Assembly: GCF_041296385.1 (NCBI RefSeq)
Contig: NC_091014.1
Location: 13,615,578 to 13,679,577, forward strand
Direction of reading: 5' to 3'
From: Aphelocoma coerulescens
Lineage: Eukaryota > Chordata > Aves > Passeriformes > Corvidae
DNA: 64,000 bases
Part shown: piece after piece, positions 1 through 12,840 of the stretch
Layout: every line of letters begins with the position of its first letter
Position numbering within the stretch: the stretch's first letter is position 1
Made by a program: the position numbers and the translations under genes
The notes under the pieces: model-generated
What the model was told of the DNA's origin: nothing
Database searches by the model: none
Seen by the model: only the letters and a program-made list of their open reading frames with translations

Positions 1-2878
1 CAGCACTGCAGGTGTGTGTGTGTGTTTGTGTGTACATCTGTGCACCTGTTTTGCCTTTGTGGGTAGAAGAACTCCTTAATAGCAAAAACCCTTTTGTTGC
101 TTTTGTTTTCATCTGCAGAAGAATTTAGTTAGAAACACCCAAACCCCCATAATCAGTGGGACACATTTGATTTTCTCCTCCTTTTCTGATCAGACATGGT
201 GGATGTTCATGGCAACCTATAACTGATTAAACATTCCCCTCCTCCCTCACCCCAGAATGGCTGGGATGACATAACAGGCTATGTTTCCACAAAACATGCT
301 TCAAAACGTAAAATAAGCAGAGAATAATTTCTGACTATCTGTAAGGTCCCAGAGCCTATACAGTCTGGTATTCTTCCCAAAAACAAAGTCCTTTTTGTCA
401 TTAAGCCCTGTCCAGTTCCATGCAGTGGAGTGCAATCCACATCATCCCGATCTGTAGTGGGGGCTGGCAAGCACACCAGTGGAGCTGTGGGGAAACAGCT
501 CTAAGGGACACCAGGGAAGAACATCTCCCACAGTCTTCCCCCTCTGTGTGACTCAGGGTGTGGTTGTCATGGGACCAGGCCCACAAGCAAATGGTGTGCT
601 CTACGTGATATGGCCCATAACTGTCCCAAGCAGTTCCAGCCAAAACAACAGCTCCACACAGCTTGTGTTCATGAGAACTGACACCCAAACAGAACAAATG
701 GGCCTCAACGAGAAAACACTGTATCCTGCCTTGGCTTGGTTCTGTACTCTCACAGGTGCAGGCTGGTAACACCTGAGGAAGCTGTGTGTTTTTACCACAG
801 TTGGGCAGACTGGTCCAATGGCCCAGTGCAAATTTCAAACACAAGCAATGGTTCACCCACCATGAAGAGCCAGTGATACTCAAAAACACCTCTCCCTATT
901 AATTTAAATTGGGAGACAAAGAATCAGGTTACAAAAAAAGTAAACCAAAGGGATCTTCTGTGCCATCCAAATGCTCTTGTAGTAATTCAGAGGGCCTTGT
1001 TTGAGCCTGACTCCTAACCAAAAATTCAAATTCCCATGAGAACTAGAATGATGGTACCATTCACGCTCTTGCTCCAATGAGCACTTCATTAAGTACTTGT
1101 GAAACTCATCCCACACATATTCTCTGACCCAAGGGGTACCTCTCCTGACATCAGAAAACACCCTGTATTATATATAACAGCCTGGCCTTTAGTATGATGA
1201 TGAACTTAACAGTACAAGTAACCAGAACAGAAAATCAGTGTTCAAAAGTGGGACGGTGGGTCTGTGTGAAGTTCCTGATCTGAATACCCTTTTATTCCCT
1301 TTCATTTACACTGGCTTTTTTAAAGCCTGTCAGTGCCAAGGAAATAAAGAGATATTGACTTGATAGGAGGCCATGGCTTGAACACCATGGTCATTGTTGT
1401 TCTGCCTGGAATAATTCCCAGGCACCTTTGAACTCATGCTTGCTATAATTACATCTATTCCAGAAAAATGAAAGTTCAACTTTTGTGTTTTAAGAAAGCG
1501 AAAGATTAGGAGCAATTTAAGGGCATGTTTACAGTCACCAAACGAATAGTGTTTACTTTAAAACAGAGACACAAAATTAAGTATAAAGTCCACTGCTGAC
1601 CACTTATATTTTAGTGTGCTTTCAGGTCATGACATAAATTATGCTTCCTTATACAACTGGCAATGTTTGTATCTAGTATATGACAGATATGCCTGAAAGT
1701 TAACCACATTAGCTATCAGTTTAAGGTAAGTTGATGCTTACATGTGTGGAAGAAAAAATAACCTTAATTATGAAACACAAAACCAGGAAGATTCAGAAAT
1801 AAAGAAATTATCTGCACAGTCTGAGGATTTAGTTATTTTAATGGGTTACCACCTATTAAAATCTTGGATTTACAGATGAATTTTTCAGACCTGCCTCCAC
1901 CTAAAGTGGAAGAAGTGAGATGCAAATATGAATTAAGTCAACACCGAAGTAAACTTATATATGCTTAATTACATCACCCTGTGGACGGGGCTCTGCAGAA
2001 ATGAAAGAATTTCCTTGACTCCAAGACCTCCTGGAAAAATCTACTGAGACTGTGGCAGCTGTTGTGAAGCTGCCATTCCCAGAGCAGTGGGCAGCCCATA
2101 ATGATATTGCTGTACATGTGCTGTTGCTTTCTAACCTCCTAACACTTCTGAAACCACTAATAGTAAGTGTCAGGCTAAAAAAAAGATTCTACTGGTCCAT
2201 TCACCAAGAGCTGAACAGAATAGTGAACACTGGTTTTCTCTTTGTCCTCCAGAACCTACTCCTGGTTCAGGACCAGGCTCCACTTATGGTGACACTTCCA
2301 AGTAGTTTAACAGAAATTTCCACATATTTTCAGTCTTGTTACTGATGATACTTTTGATTTATTTCCACCATGTAAATCACTGCCCACTATTATGGTTCCA
2401 GCATAAACTGGTGACTTCTAGCCTTAGTAATCAGTCTTTGGATTGTTGCATGTTCTTCTCTCATTAAATTTAGTTTGGTTACTTCACACCAGTTGCTCCC
2501 TGAAACATAATGTCTGTATGTCTGTTAGATACTGCTACCCTCTGTAGGAAATTTGCCGTGACTTTCAGGACAATGAAATCAGTAATAGGGTGCATTCAGC
2601 AAAAGTTTATACATGCTCTTGAAGTCTGCCATTGAAAGCTGTGGGTACTGAGAGGTACTGAGAGGGAGCTTCTTTCAGAGTTTGGTGCATATCACTGACT
2701 TGCAGTTTTAAGGGAATCATCATTCTGGGCTGGTCTGCAGAATCCATGCTGATCTCCACACAGAGCCCTGAGATACACATCCTGTTCTCAGGAGCACCTG
2801 TTTCAGGATGCCAAACACTACCATAAAAGCACACAGAAAAAGCAAAGAAGAGATAATTAAATCTAGAGGTACACCCAC
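1..2878 (-). other. SLC26A5 intron, partial
   Basis: This is intronic sequence downstream of prestin coding exon 2. A short TG-rich microsatellite lies at about 10-34. The 162-codon open frame on the minus strand at 401-889 has no recognisable domain and no splice fit with prestin. I see no further prestin exon here. Confidence 0.75.
10..34. repeat. (TG)n microsatellite
   Basis: A run of TG dinucleotides broken by one TTT lies at the left edge of the window. It is a simple-sequence repeat within prestin intronic DNA. Confidence 0.8.
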
Positions 2879-3018
2879 CTTGAGGAAGCTGCATGACCCC
2901 AGTGCTTATACCTGAGATAATGTCTCCTAATAAGTATTCCTTCACTGGGTAACGAGGAAGCCATTTTAAAATCGGTAAGAAACGGTAAAGATGAGACTTG
3001 GCTTTCTTAGAAGAACAA
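2879..3018 (-). CDS. SLC26A5: SLC26A5 coding exon 2
   Basis: This 140-bp exon has an acceptor ending ccag before 3018 and a strong donor, CAAG|gtgggt, after 2879. It takes one base to finish the Arg codon split from the previous exon, then encodes 46 codons and one base. The protein runs from CSSKKAKS through [16 protein letters not shown] into the SLC26 signature [17 protein letters not shown]. This covers the end of the cytosolic arm and the beginning of transmembrane helix 1. Reading continues past TCAG|gtata, which looks like a donor but would remove the conserved [11 protein letters not shown] segment. Confidence 0.92.
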
Positions 3019-4803
3019 CTGGAAATACAAAGCAGAAAAAGTTAGACACTAGCAGGGGACAAAATGTTGAAAAAATTGTCTTTCATCCCTATACAGGAAA
3101 ATTAAAGGCAGGCTCGGACTCCTGATGACAATAATTTCTGGACATGCTTATGCACAAGCAACTACGCCTCCAGTTAATTTAGCCCTTAATCACATGTTGG
3201 TGCTGTCCACAAACCTTACGGAACTGGAGAAGAGAACTAAAGTCTTGTGAGGCTGGAGGTCAGTGGGAAGTAAAACTATTGCAGTCTATGCACAACTGAG
3301 TGGCCACACACCACCTTTTACTGAGATCATTGCTAGTAACAATCCCCTGAGCATAACTTGCTTCCTGGTAGTGTTTTCACTCATCAGAGTACTTTGCAGT
3401 GCTTTTTCCCATTTACTATTTGTGTGCTTTATACTTTCTTTGATTGTAACATTTTACATTATTATGCTTTAAAAATGCCAGATCTATTAATTTAACCAGT
3501 ACTTGTTACTATCACTGAAGCCAGCAGCACTGACCCTTGTGGCTCTTAGCAGAGCCATTAACCTTCTGAAACCCTGACTCATGACAAATGAACAGAGCCA
3601 GGAAACACATATCTCTATCCAGTACTGCTATGCATCATGCTTTGATTGTACTGTGGTAAGTTTAACCTTGGGTAAAAATGTGACACTGGGATTGTATAAA
3701 TGCTTTCTTTCCTGTGTAGGGGAACTGCAAGAGAACTGCAGAGAATTGCAGAGATTTGTTAGCATTTCTGAATTGCACAGTGAAGAAGCTTGCTGCTGCA
3801 AGTGAGGGAGTCATCCACACTTCTCCATGTTTAAGTAGACTGCATCACAAGAAGGAGGATTTTGATCCACATTTTTTTTATTCAGGACAGGTAAGTTTTC
3901 TGAGGTGGAATTAAATGTCTTTACCATTAAAGTCATTCCATAAACCAAAGCAAATTTCCAAATGCCAAATCATGTGAACAGGAATATTTTATAGAAAAGC
4001 AAACAGGCAGAAATCATTTGTTGTCCTGCAGAACAAGGTTTGAGCAAGAAATTGAAAAAACTCTGCAAATGAAGCATGGATAAACATAAAGCCAAAGAGA
4101 ACTTAACTAGAACTTAAATCCCCTGGTACCACAGAGCAAGAGAAGCACAGTTAAAGACATTTCATGTCTAACCAGATGATACTTAGATTCCAAGGCAGTT
4201 AATTAAAAGCTACAGAATGCCTTCAGTAAGTCCTTGTTAGACTAATAATTTAGATTTCTACACAGCTATCACACATCTCCATTCTTCTGTAAAAGGATCA
4301 TGTGAAGAACAAATTTGGCTGTAAGTATTTCCACATAAAAAGGACAGATATTTTTCTGGGTCTTATGAATTCATGTCACGTGATTTGACTAATAGTCAAA
4401 TCATATGCTGCATATTTTCCTTCTGCACTTTGATGAAGGCAATTCAACTAATTTATCCAACATTTTTTAATACAGTTATACATTAACATTAAAAGCACAT
4501 ATACGACTTCTTCCCAGTCTTGCTGAATAGTCAAAGCAGAATTAGTGGTTTTATCTTTCAGGTTTCTTTGAAAAGATTAATTGCATGAATCAATTAAGAA
4601 TTATAATATTTCTAATCAATAAAACAAAGTTAAGACAAAAAACCCTACCGCCAAGAATGCGCAATCTTCTGCCCTAAGGTCTGAGGGGTTCTCTGTCGCC
4701 TGTGCAGCTGTCCTTGCAGGAGCTCCTGGTTGTATATTGGTCTCTGCACACAATACCTTTGGGTTTGCTCAAGACACGCTTCTTGTTCTTGAACATGTTC
4801 CAT
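2879..4803 (-). CDS. SLC26A5: SLC26A5 (prestin), N-terminal coding part; gene continues beyond the left edge
   Basis: Prestin is the voltage-driven membrane motor of mammalian outer hair cells and an SLC26 anion transporter in other vertebrates. Two coding exons (4649-4803 and 2879-3018) join in phase and give about 98 residues. They cover the cytosolic N-terminus and the start of the first membrane segment. Recognisable pieces are the start [24 protein letters not shown], and [20 protein letters not shown], which match vertebrate prestin closely and chicken prestin best as I remember it. The next exon, expected to begin LA(F/Y)A, was not found in bases 1-2878, so the window holds only the 5' end. 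Its neighbour RELN lies upstream on the same strand, as in other amniotes. Other SLC26 members share the LGDxxxGxxxGxxxxPQ pattern, but the N-terminal cytosolic sequence points to SLC26A5. Confidence 0.93.
3019..4648 (-). other. SLC26A5 intron between coding exons 1 and 2
   Basis: A 1,630-bp intron, GT-AG, interrupting an Arg codon after its second base (CG|T). It is AT-rich with no repeat or additional exon that I could recognise. Confidence 0.85.
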
Positions 4804-4853
4804 AGTTAATCTCACAGAGCAGCAGTGAAGGAGCAACAGTTCCACAGTCTCCA
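4649..4853 (-). CDS. SLC26A5: SLC26A5 first coding exon with 50 nt of 5' UTR
   Basis: The exon starts at 4853 after a tttttcag acceptor. Bases 4853-4804 are 5' UTR and the ATG is at 4803-4801. The start was chosen because MEHV matches prestin orthologues and the context is strong (A at -3, G at +4). There is no in-frame stop upstream within the exon, so the start rests on homology. The 155 coding bases give 51 codons plus two bases of an Arg codon, ending IAHSW-R at the donor CG|gtaggg. Known prestins that I recall have Phe where this one has Trp before the Arg. The UTR must be spliced to an upstream non-coding exon. Confidence 0.9.
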
Positions 4854-6189
4854 CTGAAAAACCTGGTTGCAGACAAAATAAGTTTGGTTGCCTTTTTAAT
4901 CTCAGATTTGGCATTTCTTTTCAAATAATGTATTTTGACAAGCTAGAGACAAGAACTGTGATTGCAGTCTAATTAAATAATCTGTAACAGCAGTAAGAAA
5001 ATAAATCGCACAGTCTTTCGTATATGCAAGCTATTAATTTATGCTTCTCTTGTGTAATGAAAGCTCTCGCATTAATTACTTTGTAAATAATAGCTGAAAC
5101 AACTTGGAAGGTTGTATTCATGTTTATCTGGATTTTCCCTCAGTTTTTAAAGAACATGACCCTGTAGGAGGGAGATTCCTTTATTGCTGAGTTACTTCCT
5201 GCTTACTCACAAACTGGCATGTCCATTATCAAAAGACAGAACTCTGACTTTAACACTGAGAAACCCATTTCTTTCTTCCAGATTGTCAACCGCTTCCTGC
5301 AGCCATCCACCTGCTTTCCCCTCTCTTTCAGAGGCTTCTTTTTGCAAACAGAATCTCAAGGATGCACAATTCGCTACTTTCAAACAGTTATTTCAATGGG
5401 TGTACCACTTACTCCTATTCTCAATCTGCACTGACTAAAACAAGAATTGGGAGATGTGCCCAGTGTTAAAACTAGCCAGAAGGTTTGTAAAGATCTCTTT
5501 GTCTGTCTGATTCAGTGCCACAAACATCTTTACATGTTTAAAAGGCACTCTGCTAATTCCTTTGCCCCATGTTTGCTGCTTTTAGAAATATTGGGCTAGA
5601 AACACAACTCCCAGTTATGAGCAAAGTGACAGGACTGCTATGTTGTTAGGCAGAGATGCCGGCTAGTGCCACATTCGATGACAGAACGTGAGCGCAATGG
5701 GAAACAGAGCTATCATCGTGAACAAGGCCTTGGGCTCAAGTCCAGCAAGTCACTTAAGCATGTGTTTGCCTTCAACCAAGGGAGCTAACCCAGGGGTGGT
5801 TCAGTTTTTAGCTGTACATCAGTGCTTTTCTGGGAAAGGGTTACCACGCAGAAATTAAACAAATGCTACCTAAACACCCAGACAAAGCTAACCATGATTG
5901 GTCCAACATTCTGATTCAGCAAATACAGTCAAGACCATCAGCAAAATACCAATACTGCTATCTATGCAATAGACTTCAGTCTGATGAAAGTGCTGGAATT
6001 TTCCACTCAGGTCTTGGTAGTTTCTATCTCTTAGGACTGACACAACCTAGCACCTCTTCAGTTCTCAGTAATTTGTAAGCAACGCTTTCCTTACACTGTT
6101 AGTCACAAAAAGATATTTTTATTAGAATTCTAATTTTTTTATTTACACCACACTCTAGATTGGCTTCAGCTTTATTGTGTGAAATAAAG

Positions 6190-6275
6190 GTGATACTGCT
6201 TGAGCAGGGAGGTTGTAATCTATGATCCCCAGAAGTCCCTTCAAGCCTCAACCATTCTGGGATTCCGTAATGGTC
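6190..6275 (+). mobile_element. CR1 LINE 3' fragment
   Basis: The stretch TGCTTGAGCAGGGAGGTTG followed by a diverged CCTTCAAGCCTCAACCATTCTGGGATTC matches the terminal part of avian CR1 retrotransposons. It is short and diverged, so it is an old 5'-truncated insertion. Confidence 0.65.
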
Positions 6276-8979
6276 CCTTATGTCATTATTCACATAGAAT
6301 CTACCTTTTCCAGTGAATAATTGATGTGTTCTGGCAACATTGGCCTGATCTACAAATTAAGAAGTAAGTTTAATTAGTCCTAAACAGAAAATCCACTCAA
6401 ATCAGAATAAAAACTGCAGCTGCATGCAAAAGACACAAACCAAATCAGTTCAACGGCTTGGTTTTGGCCAAACTTCCCCAGTGAAATGAGAATGTAATAT
6501 CAAAACATTTTTAGCCAAGGTTTTAAAAACATGCACTCTGCCTTCTTTCTGTTACAAAGGACAGCAACACAAGACAGTTCCCTGTTAATCCCAAATAATT
6601 CAGGTCCCAAATTTCCACATTTGAGTTTGTTCAGCTTCATGTAGATTGGTTAATATCTGGAAAAGCCATATGAGTTTGTAATGTAAATCTATACCTGGAG
6701 GGGTCTGGAAATCTCCAGTTCTGTACACATGCTCCAGCTCTTCCAGGTACTATGAGCACATGCAGAACAACAGAAGTTCCATCCTGCCTCTGTTTTTCAT
6801 GGTAGAAAAAATGATACAGGTGTATTTGAGTAACTGAGCAAAGCTCAACTCTAAATGTTATCCAGATCATGACAAGTTTGGAATACTAGCAGAGGTCACA
6901 AGCCAAGTTTCACCACCACTCAGTCTGAAGGTTTTTAAGCTGTACATTGAACGTTTCTGATTCTGTTAGAATAAGGAAGTTACACTGCACTGAATCATGA
7001 GAATCAGCTAACACGAAAGTAAACTTGAGGGAGGATATGAGAGGATCTTGTCTTTACCTTCACAGTGGATACAAGAACGTGGAAAACAAATCACATGTCA
7101 TTAAAAGAGGTCCTAAATCTACCTAAAACTACTGCTAGATATATCATGTTCTATTTTTCCATGTCATGTCACCAACTTCATCTTAACAGCCCTGCATAAG
7201 CATGTTCTCTGATGGCAACCTAAAATACTAAGATGTAGATAACACAATAACAACTACAGTCTTTAATATCATCCCTCTCTTTTGCAAAAGAACACAGAGA
7301 GCAAGATTGAGATGCTTGTCTTTATGAGCATTGTCCATAGAGTAGCAAAATAGTAGCATTTCATGACTGGTTTGAGTGTTTCTCCAAGTGTTTGCTGTAT
7401 GACAAACTGCCAACACAGTTATCCAAGGCTCAGAAACTGAGTCTTGCCCTTCACTCGCAGAATGTTTGAAAAGCAGGTACTGCCATTTTCATGAAAACAA
7501 AGCTGCCTGCTATGATTTCTGAAAACTCACAGACCTTTATCCAGAGGAAGAGAAAGGCAATGGTGGATAGTGGAATACTACTCTTGGACAACCTTTGAAC
7601 TTCATGGCAAGAATAAAGTTCAAAAGCTGTAAGAAACACTGTCATTAATCTTATCACCCAGATATGAGTTGAGCTGAAGTAGTTAAAACCTGTATGCAAA
7701 AGACTTAAGAGCTGGCAATTCTTTATCTGACTGATAAAGGCCTGTCTTATGTCTACTGCTATTATCAAATTGAAGGTGTTAAAGAAAAAAAAAAAAGTAG
7801 AAGCAAACATTAATTTATAACACTATCACTAATAAATTAGCACTTTCTCTTCCCAATCTTAGCTGATAAAGGAGGTCTGTCAAGCCATCTGCACGGATTT
7901 TTGTAGAGGACAGTAATTTTTGATCCAAATCACGAGTCAGAGTGCAACAATAAAATTTATAGGGACAAAGATTTGGCTGCTGTTCCTCAGATTCAAAATA
8001 CAACTATGGGGAGGAAAAAAAAGCCAGAAGGTGGAGATATTAAGAATGGTGTACTGTGTGACTGTTGCAGCTTTAATAGGCACTTTTGCTCCTAATGTGT
8101 ATCTAACCTGAATGTGTCTGAACCACCTAAGGAAATGGGGGAATCAGCAGCAAATCCATTGTCTTGCCTGTTCTAAAAGAGCAAACCCCCTTTCTTTTGG
8201 AAGCTAAGCACAAATTGCTTTAAGTAGCAGAAAAGCACAGGTGGACAGTACTACTACTGTGTTACAGTGTGTCCTCTGCTAGAGAACCCCAAGTTTGATC
8301 ATGAACTAAAAAGTCTACAAAATATTTTGTGTCTCCAAGCTTACAAATACAGGTGACTGCCACCAGCCAAAGGGCTGGTGGAAATACTGCCATTCTATGT
8401 AAAATATGTTCTCCCAAATGTACACTGAAAGGCACAGTTATTGCAAAGTCTGTTCCTACTGCCTGAAGAGGCGAGACAAAAATCCAGGTGATTTTAGGAA
8501 CCACATAATGGCTCATTTCTTTCTTTCCTCTCTGGCCTCATTCCCCAGTGCCCTATGCCCTTCCACTTATCACCTTGAGTGACATGTACAAAGTTGTTTT
8601 TAAAAATATATGCACAAAGGTGTAAAATGACTGGGTGGGGTCATAATGAGTATGTTCTCCTAGTTTTACTGTGCTCATTATTCTCATTCCTCCTCCACTA
8701 CTCCCATTAAATCCACTAACAACTAGATTTTTAAAACCAGAAGCTCTTATGTAAAACTTGATAAATTTAGAAATAACTTGCGAAACAAACAAAATTTTCC
8801 TTGTGTAGGTCCTAATCTAAGAAATGCACTCCAGGAGTAAACCTTTGGGAAAAAAAAATCAAGACCTTAAATTTCTACGCAGCTTTCAGACAGGCAAAAT
8901 TTCCACTTTACTCTTTAGAAAGGTGAGATGATTACATGAACTGTGTTTGGTTGTGTAATAAAAGCTTCTCCACACACCC

Positions 8980-9600
8980 ATGGTGTTACTGAAAACAGCA
9001 GGATGGAGAACCTGGATAATACCCTGGTGGGCTACTGCCAGGGCCACCACATGAGCCATCAGCCTATCAAAAGCTCACCCCCACCAGTCCAGAGCACCAC
9101 ACAAGGGTCACCTATAAGACCCTGGAAGTCCCTGCCAGTTCTAGGTGTGGAAGCATCTGCCCATCTCTAAGAGTAAGAGCACACAGGGGCAGCAAAAGGG
9201 GTCCAGGGAAGTCCTAGCCAGTCACACATGTGCACACGTGATGGTCTGTACCAGTAACTGGAGTGGGGCTATGGCCTTGAGCGCTCATATGTCAGCTCAG
9301 CTGGGGAGACTGGGATGAAGGAGCTACTGGGCAGACTGAGTGTGTGAGCCCAGGTGCTGGAGGGATCCACCCTGTAAGTGTGTGACGTATCTCTACATAT
9401 ATTCTCACTATTGGGCCTCCATCCTGCTTAGCCAGAGAGCAGAGGGGATGAAGCCGTTGGTGTTGCCTCTCTGATATTCAGGATTTGCCATGTACAGATG
9501 TAAACACATTGTGTATGTGTATTCTGTGTCTGTGTGCCTATGGGAAACACATTTTTAGCCTTGGTACTGGTTGGATCTGGGGATATGGAGCAGTAGCAGC
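8980..9600. other. GC-richer intronic block, possible old LTR or other repeat
   Basis: This block stands out from the AT-rich intron by its composition. It contains phrases such as CCAGGTGCTGGAGGGATCCA and GCCTCTCTGATATTCAGGAT that look like avian interspersed repeat sequence. I cannot name the family and saw no clear terminal repeats or target-site duplication. Confidence 0.25.
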
Positions 9601-11862
9601 AGCCTCATTTCTTAAGGCTGTTGAAATCAGTATGATATATTTTCCTCTAATGAACCTATCTTAGCCACTAAAAAGAGCATAATAATAACATGTGGGGCAT
9701 AAAGATCCTTCTCTCAAAATGATAACAAATTAGATATATATTAAAAATAATAAGATTATTTAACTTATAAGAGGTAAATTATATTTCATGTTCCTTGCCA
9801 AAAAATACTTTAGTGTCCAAAGGTTTATTCCATGGACTAATGAATTCATCAGTGTCTTAACAGTATCTCTTCTCAACCAGCAATCTTATGTTTATTTTCA
9901 TCAACAGAATGTTTTAGGAACCTGTTATGATGATTGAGCTGTTTAATCAATTCCACATAAGAAACACCTGGAACACTTTGAGCAGCGGAACACTGGTCTC
10001 CTTCCCTCTGAGATACAGATAAGGGATGACTTCTGTTTCCAGTGTAAACACACTGATGACCATGAGAACCCATGGCAATATGATTATTCTCATTCCTGCT
10101 TTTTGTGACTTCAGTGACCTTGGATCCTAGTCTGCCATCTTCTTTCCCTTTGCCAAAAGCAGTAGCTAGCAATAGTGGAATCAGATAATCAGAATGGTAC
10201 CATGGTTGATGACCCCTTTGTTGTGCTTAAGTTGACTGATAAGGATATATACCACCTCAGAGACAGGTAATCATTAGCCAGCTTCATTTTCCAGAGAAAA
10301 TCCACTGCCAAAAACTTTGCTGGAGCAGTTTTCATCATAAAGCTCCAGTTGATCAGAGGAGATAACATAAATCAAGATCATGCATACACACCAAGCTAAG
10401 CCAAAATAATTTCGGTACTTCGTGTGATCTCAGTACACCAATGGCCTCCAGCAGCTGGTTCATTTTTTCAGGCAAAGTGGAACACACAGACAGCAAACAA
10501 GTGTCTGTGCAGAAAGACATTACTTCATTCTATGATACACCTCCTTCTACAGAGAAGCCACCAAAAGAAATCTCCCCTCTCTGCTTCATCAACTCTGTTT
10601 ACACACATCACTAGCCTCTCAAGTGCTGCATCAAGTTAAAAATAAACAACAAAAAAATAGAAGGTTGTTATTTATAACCAAAATCATTTCAGTCATCATG
10701 TTTACAGTGCAAACCTCTCAAGTCACAGAGGAACCTGAAGGATAGTAGAACAGTGTGGTCAGAGGAAGAAATGACTGGGGTGCAGAGAGGGAAGAAGAGA
10801 GGGTTTAGAATGGGATTATAAATTTATATTCTGCTTTCACTGCTGAAAACATGGCATAAAGTAACTACATTACTTTAGTCACATGAGGTTTTGAAGTCTC
10901 CGAGGAATCTCTACAAGGCTCTCTTTCTAACATGTTCTGAAAGGATCTGTTCCTCTGCAAAACAGGCTACAGCCACTGCCATGCCTGAAGAAATTCCTGG
11001 AGAACTGATGCTTCTGAAAGGCAACACAGAACTTCAGCATAGGGCAGCCACTCCGTGGTTAAGCAGGAGTGCTAACTTTTTATCAAAGCTGCAACTCTCA
11101 TCCTGATAGTTCTGAGACCTTCCCCTACCCATGTTAGGATCTGCAAACATTTCATTCTTGGAAGCTACTTTGTAACACACACTTTTTGTGTTTACCTTTT
11201 TTCTGCACTAGGTATCAAAGCAAATCCTGTATGAGCAGTAAGCAGAACATGACTTACGACAGATTCTGTCCCCATTTATGGAACTGTTGCTTGGTTAAGA
11301 TGTTATCTAAACAACAGCATCCTCCTGTCTCCTATGTACTTGGAATGTTGCTTCATGATCTGAAGGTGTGTGCCAGACAGTGGGAATAACTTTCCTCAAC
11401 ATTTTGATGCCAAGGTTACACCTAAAGGCCATGAGTGCAAGGCAGACACAGGCCAACACTGCTTTTGCTTGAAATATTTAAAAATACACTGTAAGCAAAG
11501 AATGTGTAGAGAAGTTTCTCAAATAAGTATTTCACAGCAAACCCCTGCTTTATTTGCAGCTCACCTTATGACTTCATATTTCTTCTGTAGCTGATGAAAT
11601 TTTAATGTGAGACAGCACCATGTCTGTTCTTAACTGCACAAAAACCAACCCTCATAGAGCTGAAAAATTCTCCAAATGACTCCAAGTGTGTTTGGCAGAA
11701 CAACCCTGCATGAATGGATTCCTGCAACAGCTACACTAGAACAGGGTGTCTTGATGAAGGAACTGGAAGAGCAAGAAGGGTATCTGGGCTGAGGATCGTC
11801 AAATGAAATGAAGAAAGGTTCATTGAGTAATTTTCTGATGATTTATTCTTGCAAGACTTTCC

Positions 11863-11879
11863 TTCTTTCTTTCTTTCTC
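11863..11879. repeat. (TTTC)n short repeat
   Basis: About four copies of a TTCT tetranucleotide in prestin intronic DNA. Confidence 0.7.
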
Positions 11880-12701
11880 AGGAACACATAGGCAAAAGAA
11901 ACAAATGTCACCAGAACGCGGGGAAAAAATAAAATCAGATTCACTACAACTGTAGTTAGACTCAAGTCACCTGTTCAGCTATATGGACATAAATGAAACA
12001 CCAAAAAAAGATCATATATATTTGATTTTAAACATGAAACTGGCAAAGAAATAGAACTAGAATCATATAATACAGAAAGCAAAACAAGCAAACAAGAAGC
12101 CCAGTGCAAAATTCCAAAAAGAAAAATGCAATGAACCAGAGACAGTAGATAAAGAAACAGTAAAACTGAAAGAAATTGCGAGGGCTTAGAAAACAATGTT
12201 ATGTCAAAGCTGTGAAGCTGTGGCAGGATCCTGGTAAAGCAGGAGATGCAGGGTTAGATGCTGAAGAGGTAAATGAACTCAGGTATAGCTTTCTCTGGGA
12301 AAGGACTTGAACAGTGTTACGCTACAAAGTTATAGCAGCAGCAGCAAAACTTCTGTATTTGGAGAAGACATTACAGTTGCCTGTATCTAGGAAAGATATG
12401 TAGTTTTGTTCCTGATGTCATCCTTCAGATTTGCCTGAGCTTAGTAGAGCTCTGTGAGAACAGGAACAGGCAGCTCCCTGTGGGCACCTCTCAGTAGCAA
12501 TCCAAGTTTTCTCCTGCATGGGGTATGGATTTTTAAATTCTGCTCCATGAAAACCATGTAGAAATTTTGTAATAAAAAATTAGTTCAATCCTTAATTGAG
12601 CTTAATTGGTTTGTCCCTACCAGACTGAACTCCAACCAGGATGTTTCAAACAACAGACACAGAGCAATCTTTGATTTGGATTGGAAAATTCTGTCTGTAC
12701 C

Positions 12702-12840
12702 CTAGAATCACAGAATGGTGGAAGGGACCTTCAAGACCACCTACTTCCAACCCCCCTGCCATGGGTAGGGACGCCTTCACTAGGCCAAGTTGCTCAAAGC
12801 CCCGCCCAACATGGGATGAGAGGTTAGTTATGAAAGGTTT
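12702..12840 (-). mobile_element. CR1 LINE 3' fragment, minus orientation
   Basis: Read on the minus strand, the sequence has the CR1 3'-terminal pattern: TTTGAGCAACTTGGCCTAGT, then CCCATGGCAGGGGGGTTGGA, then a tail ending ATTCTGTGATTCTAG. This is the classic avian CR1 tail, truncated at its 5' end. Confidence 0.85.

Noticed and set aside
401..889. 162-codon minus-strand open frame in prestin intron
   Set aside because: No recognisable domain, no overlap with the expected prestin exon sequence, and competing open frames on both strands suggest chance.
2911..2912. Donor-like TCAG|gtata within prestin coding exon 2
   Set aside because: Using it would delete the conserved [11 protein letters not shown] segment; the gtgggt donor at 2878 matches family structure.
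7451..7810. 119-codon minus-strand open frame in prestin 5' intron
   Set aside because: Low-complexity start (poly-Phe from a poly-A/T tract), no domain and no splice support.
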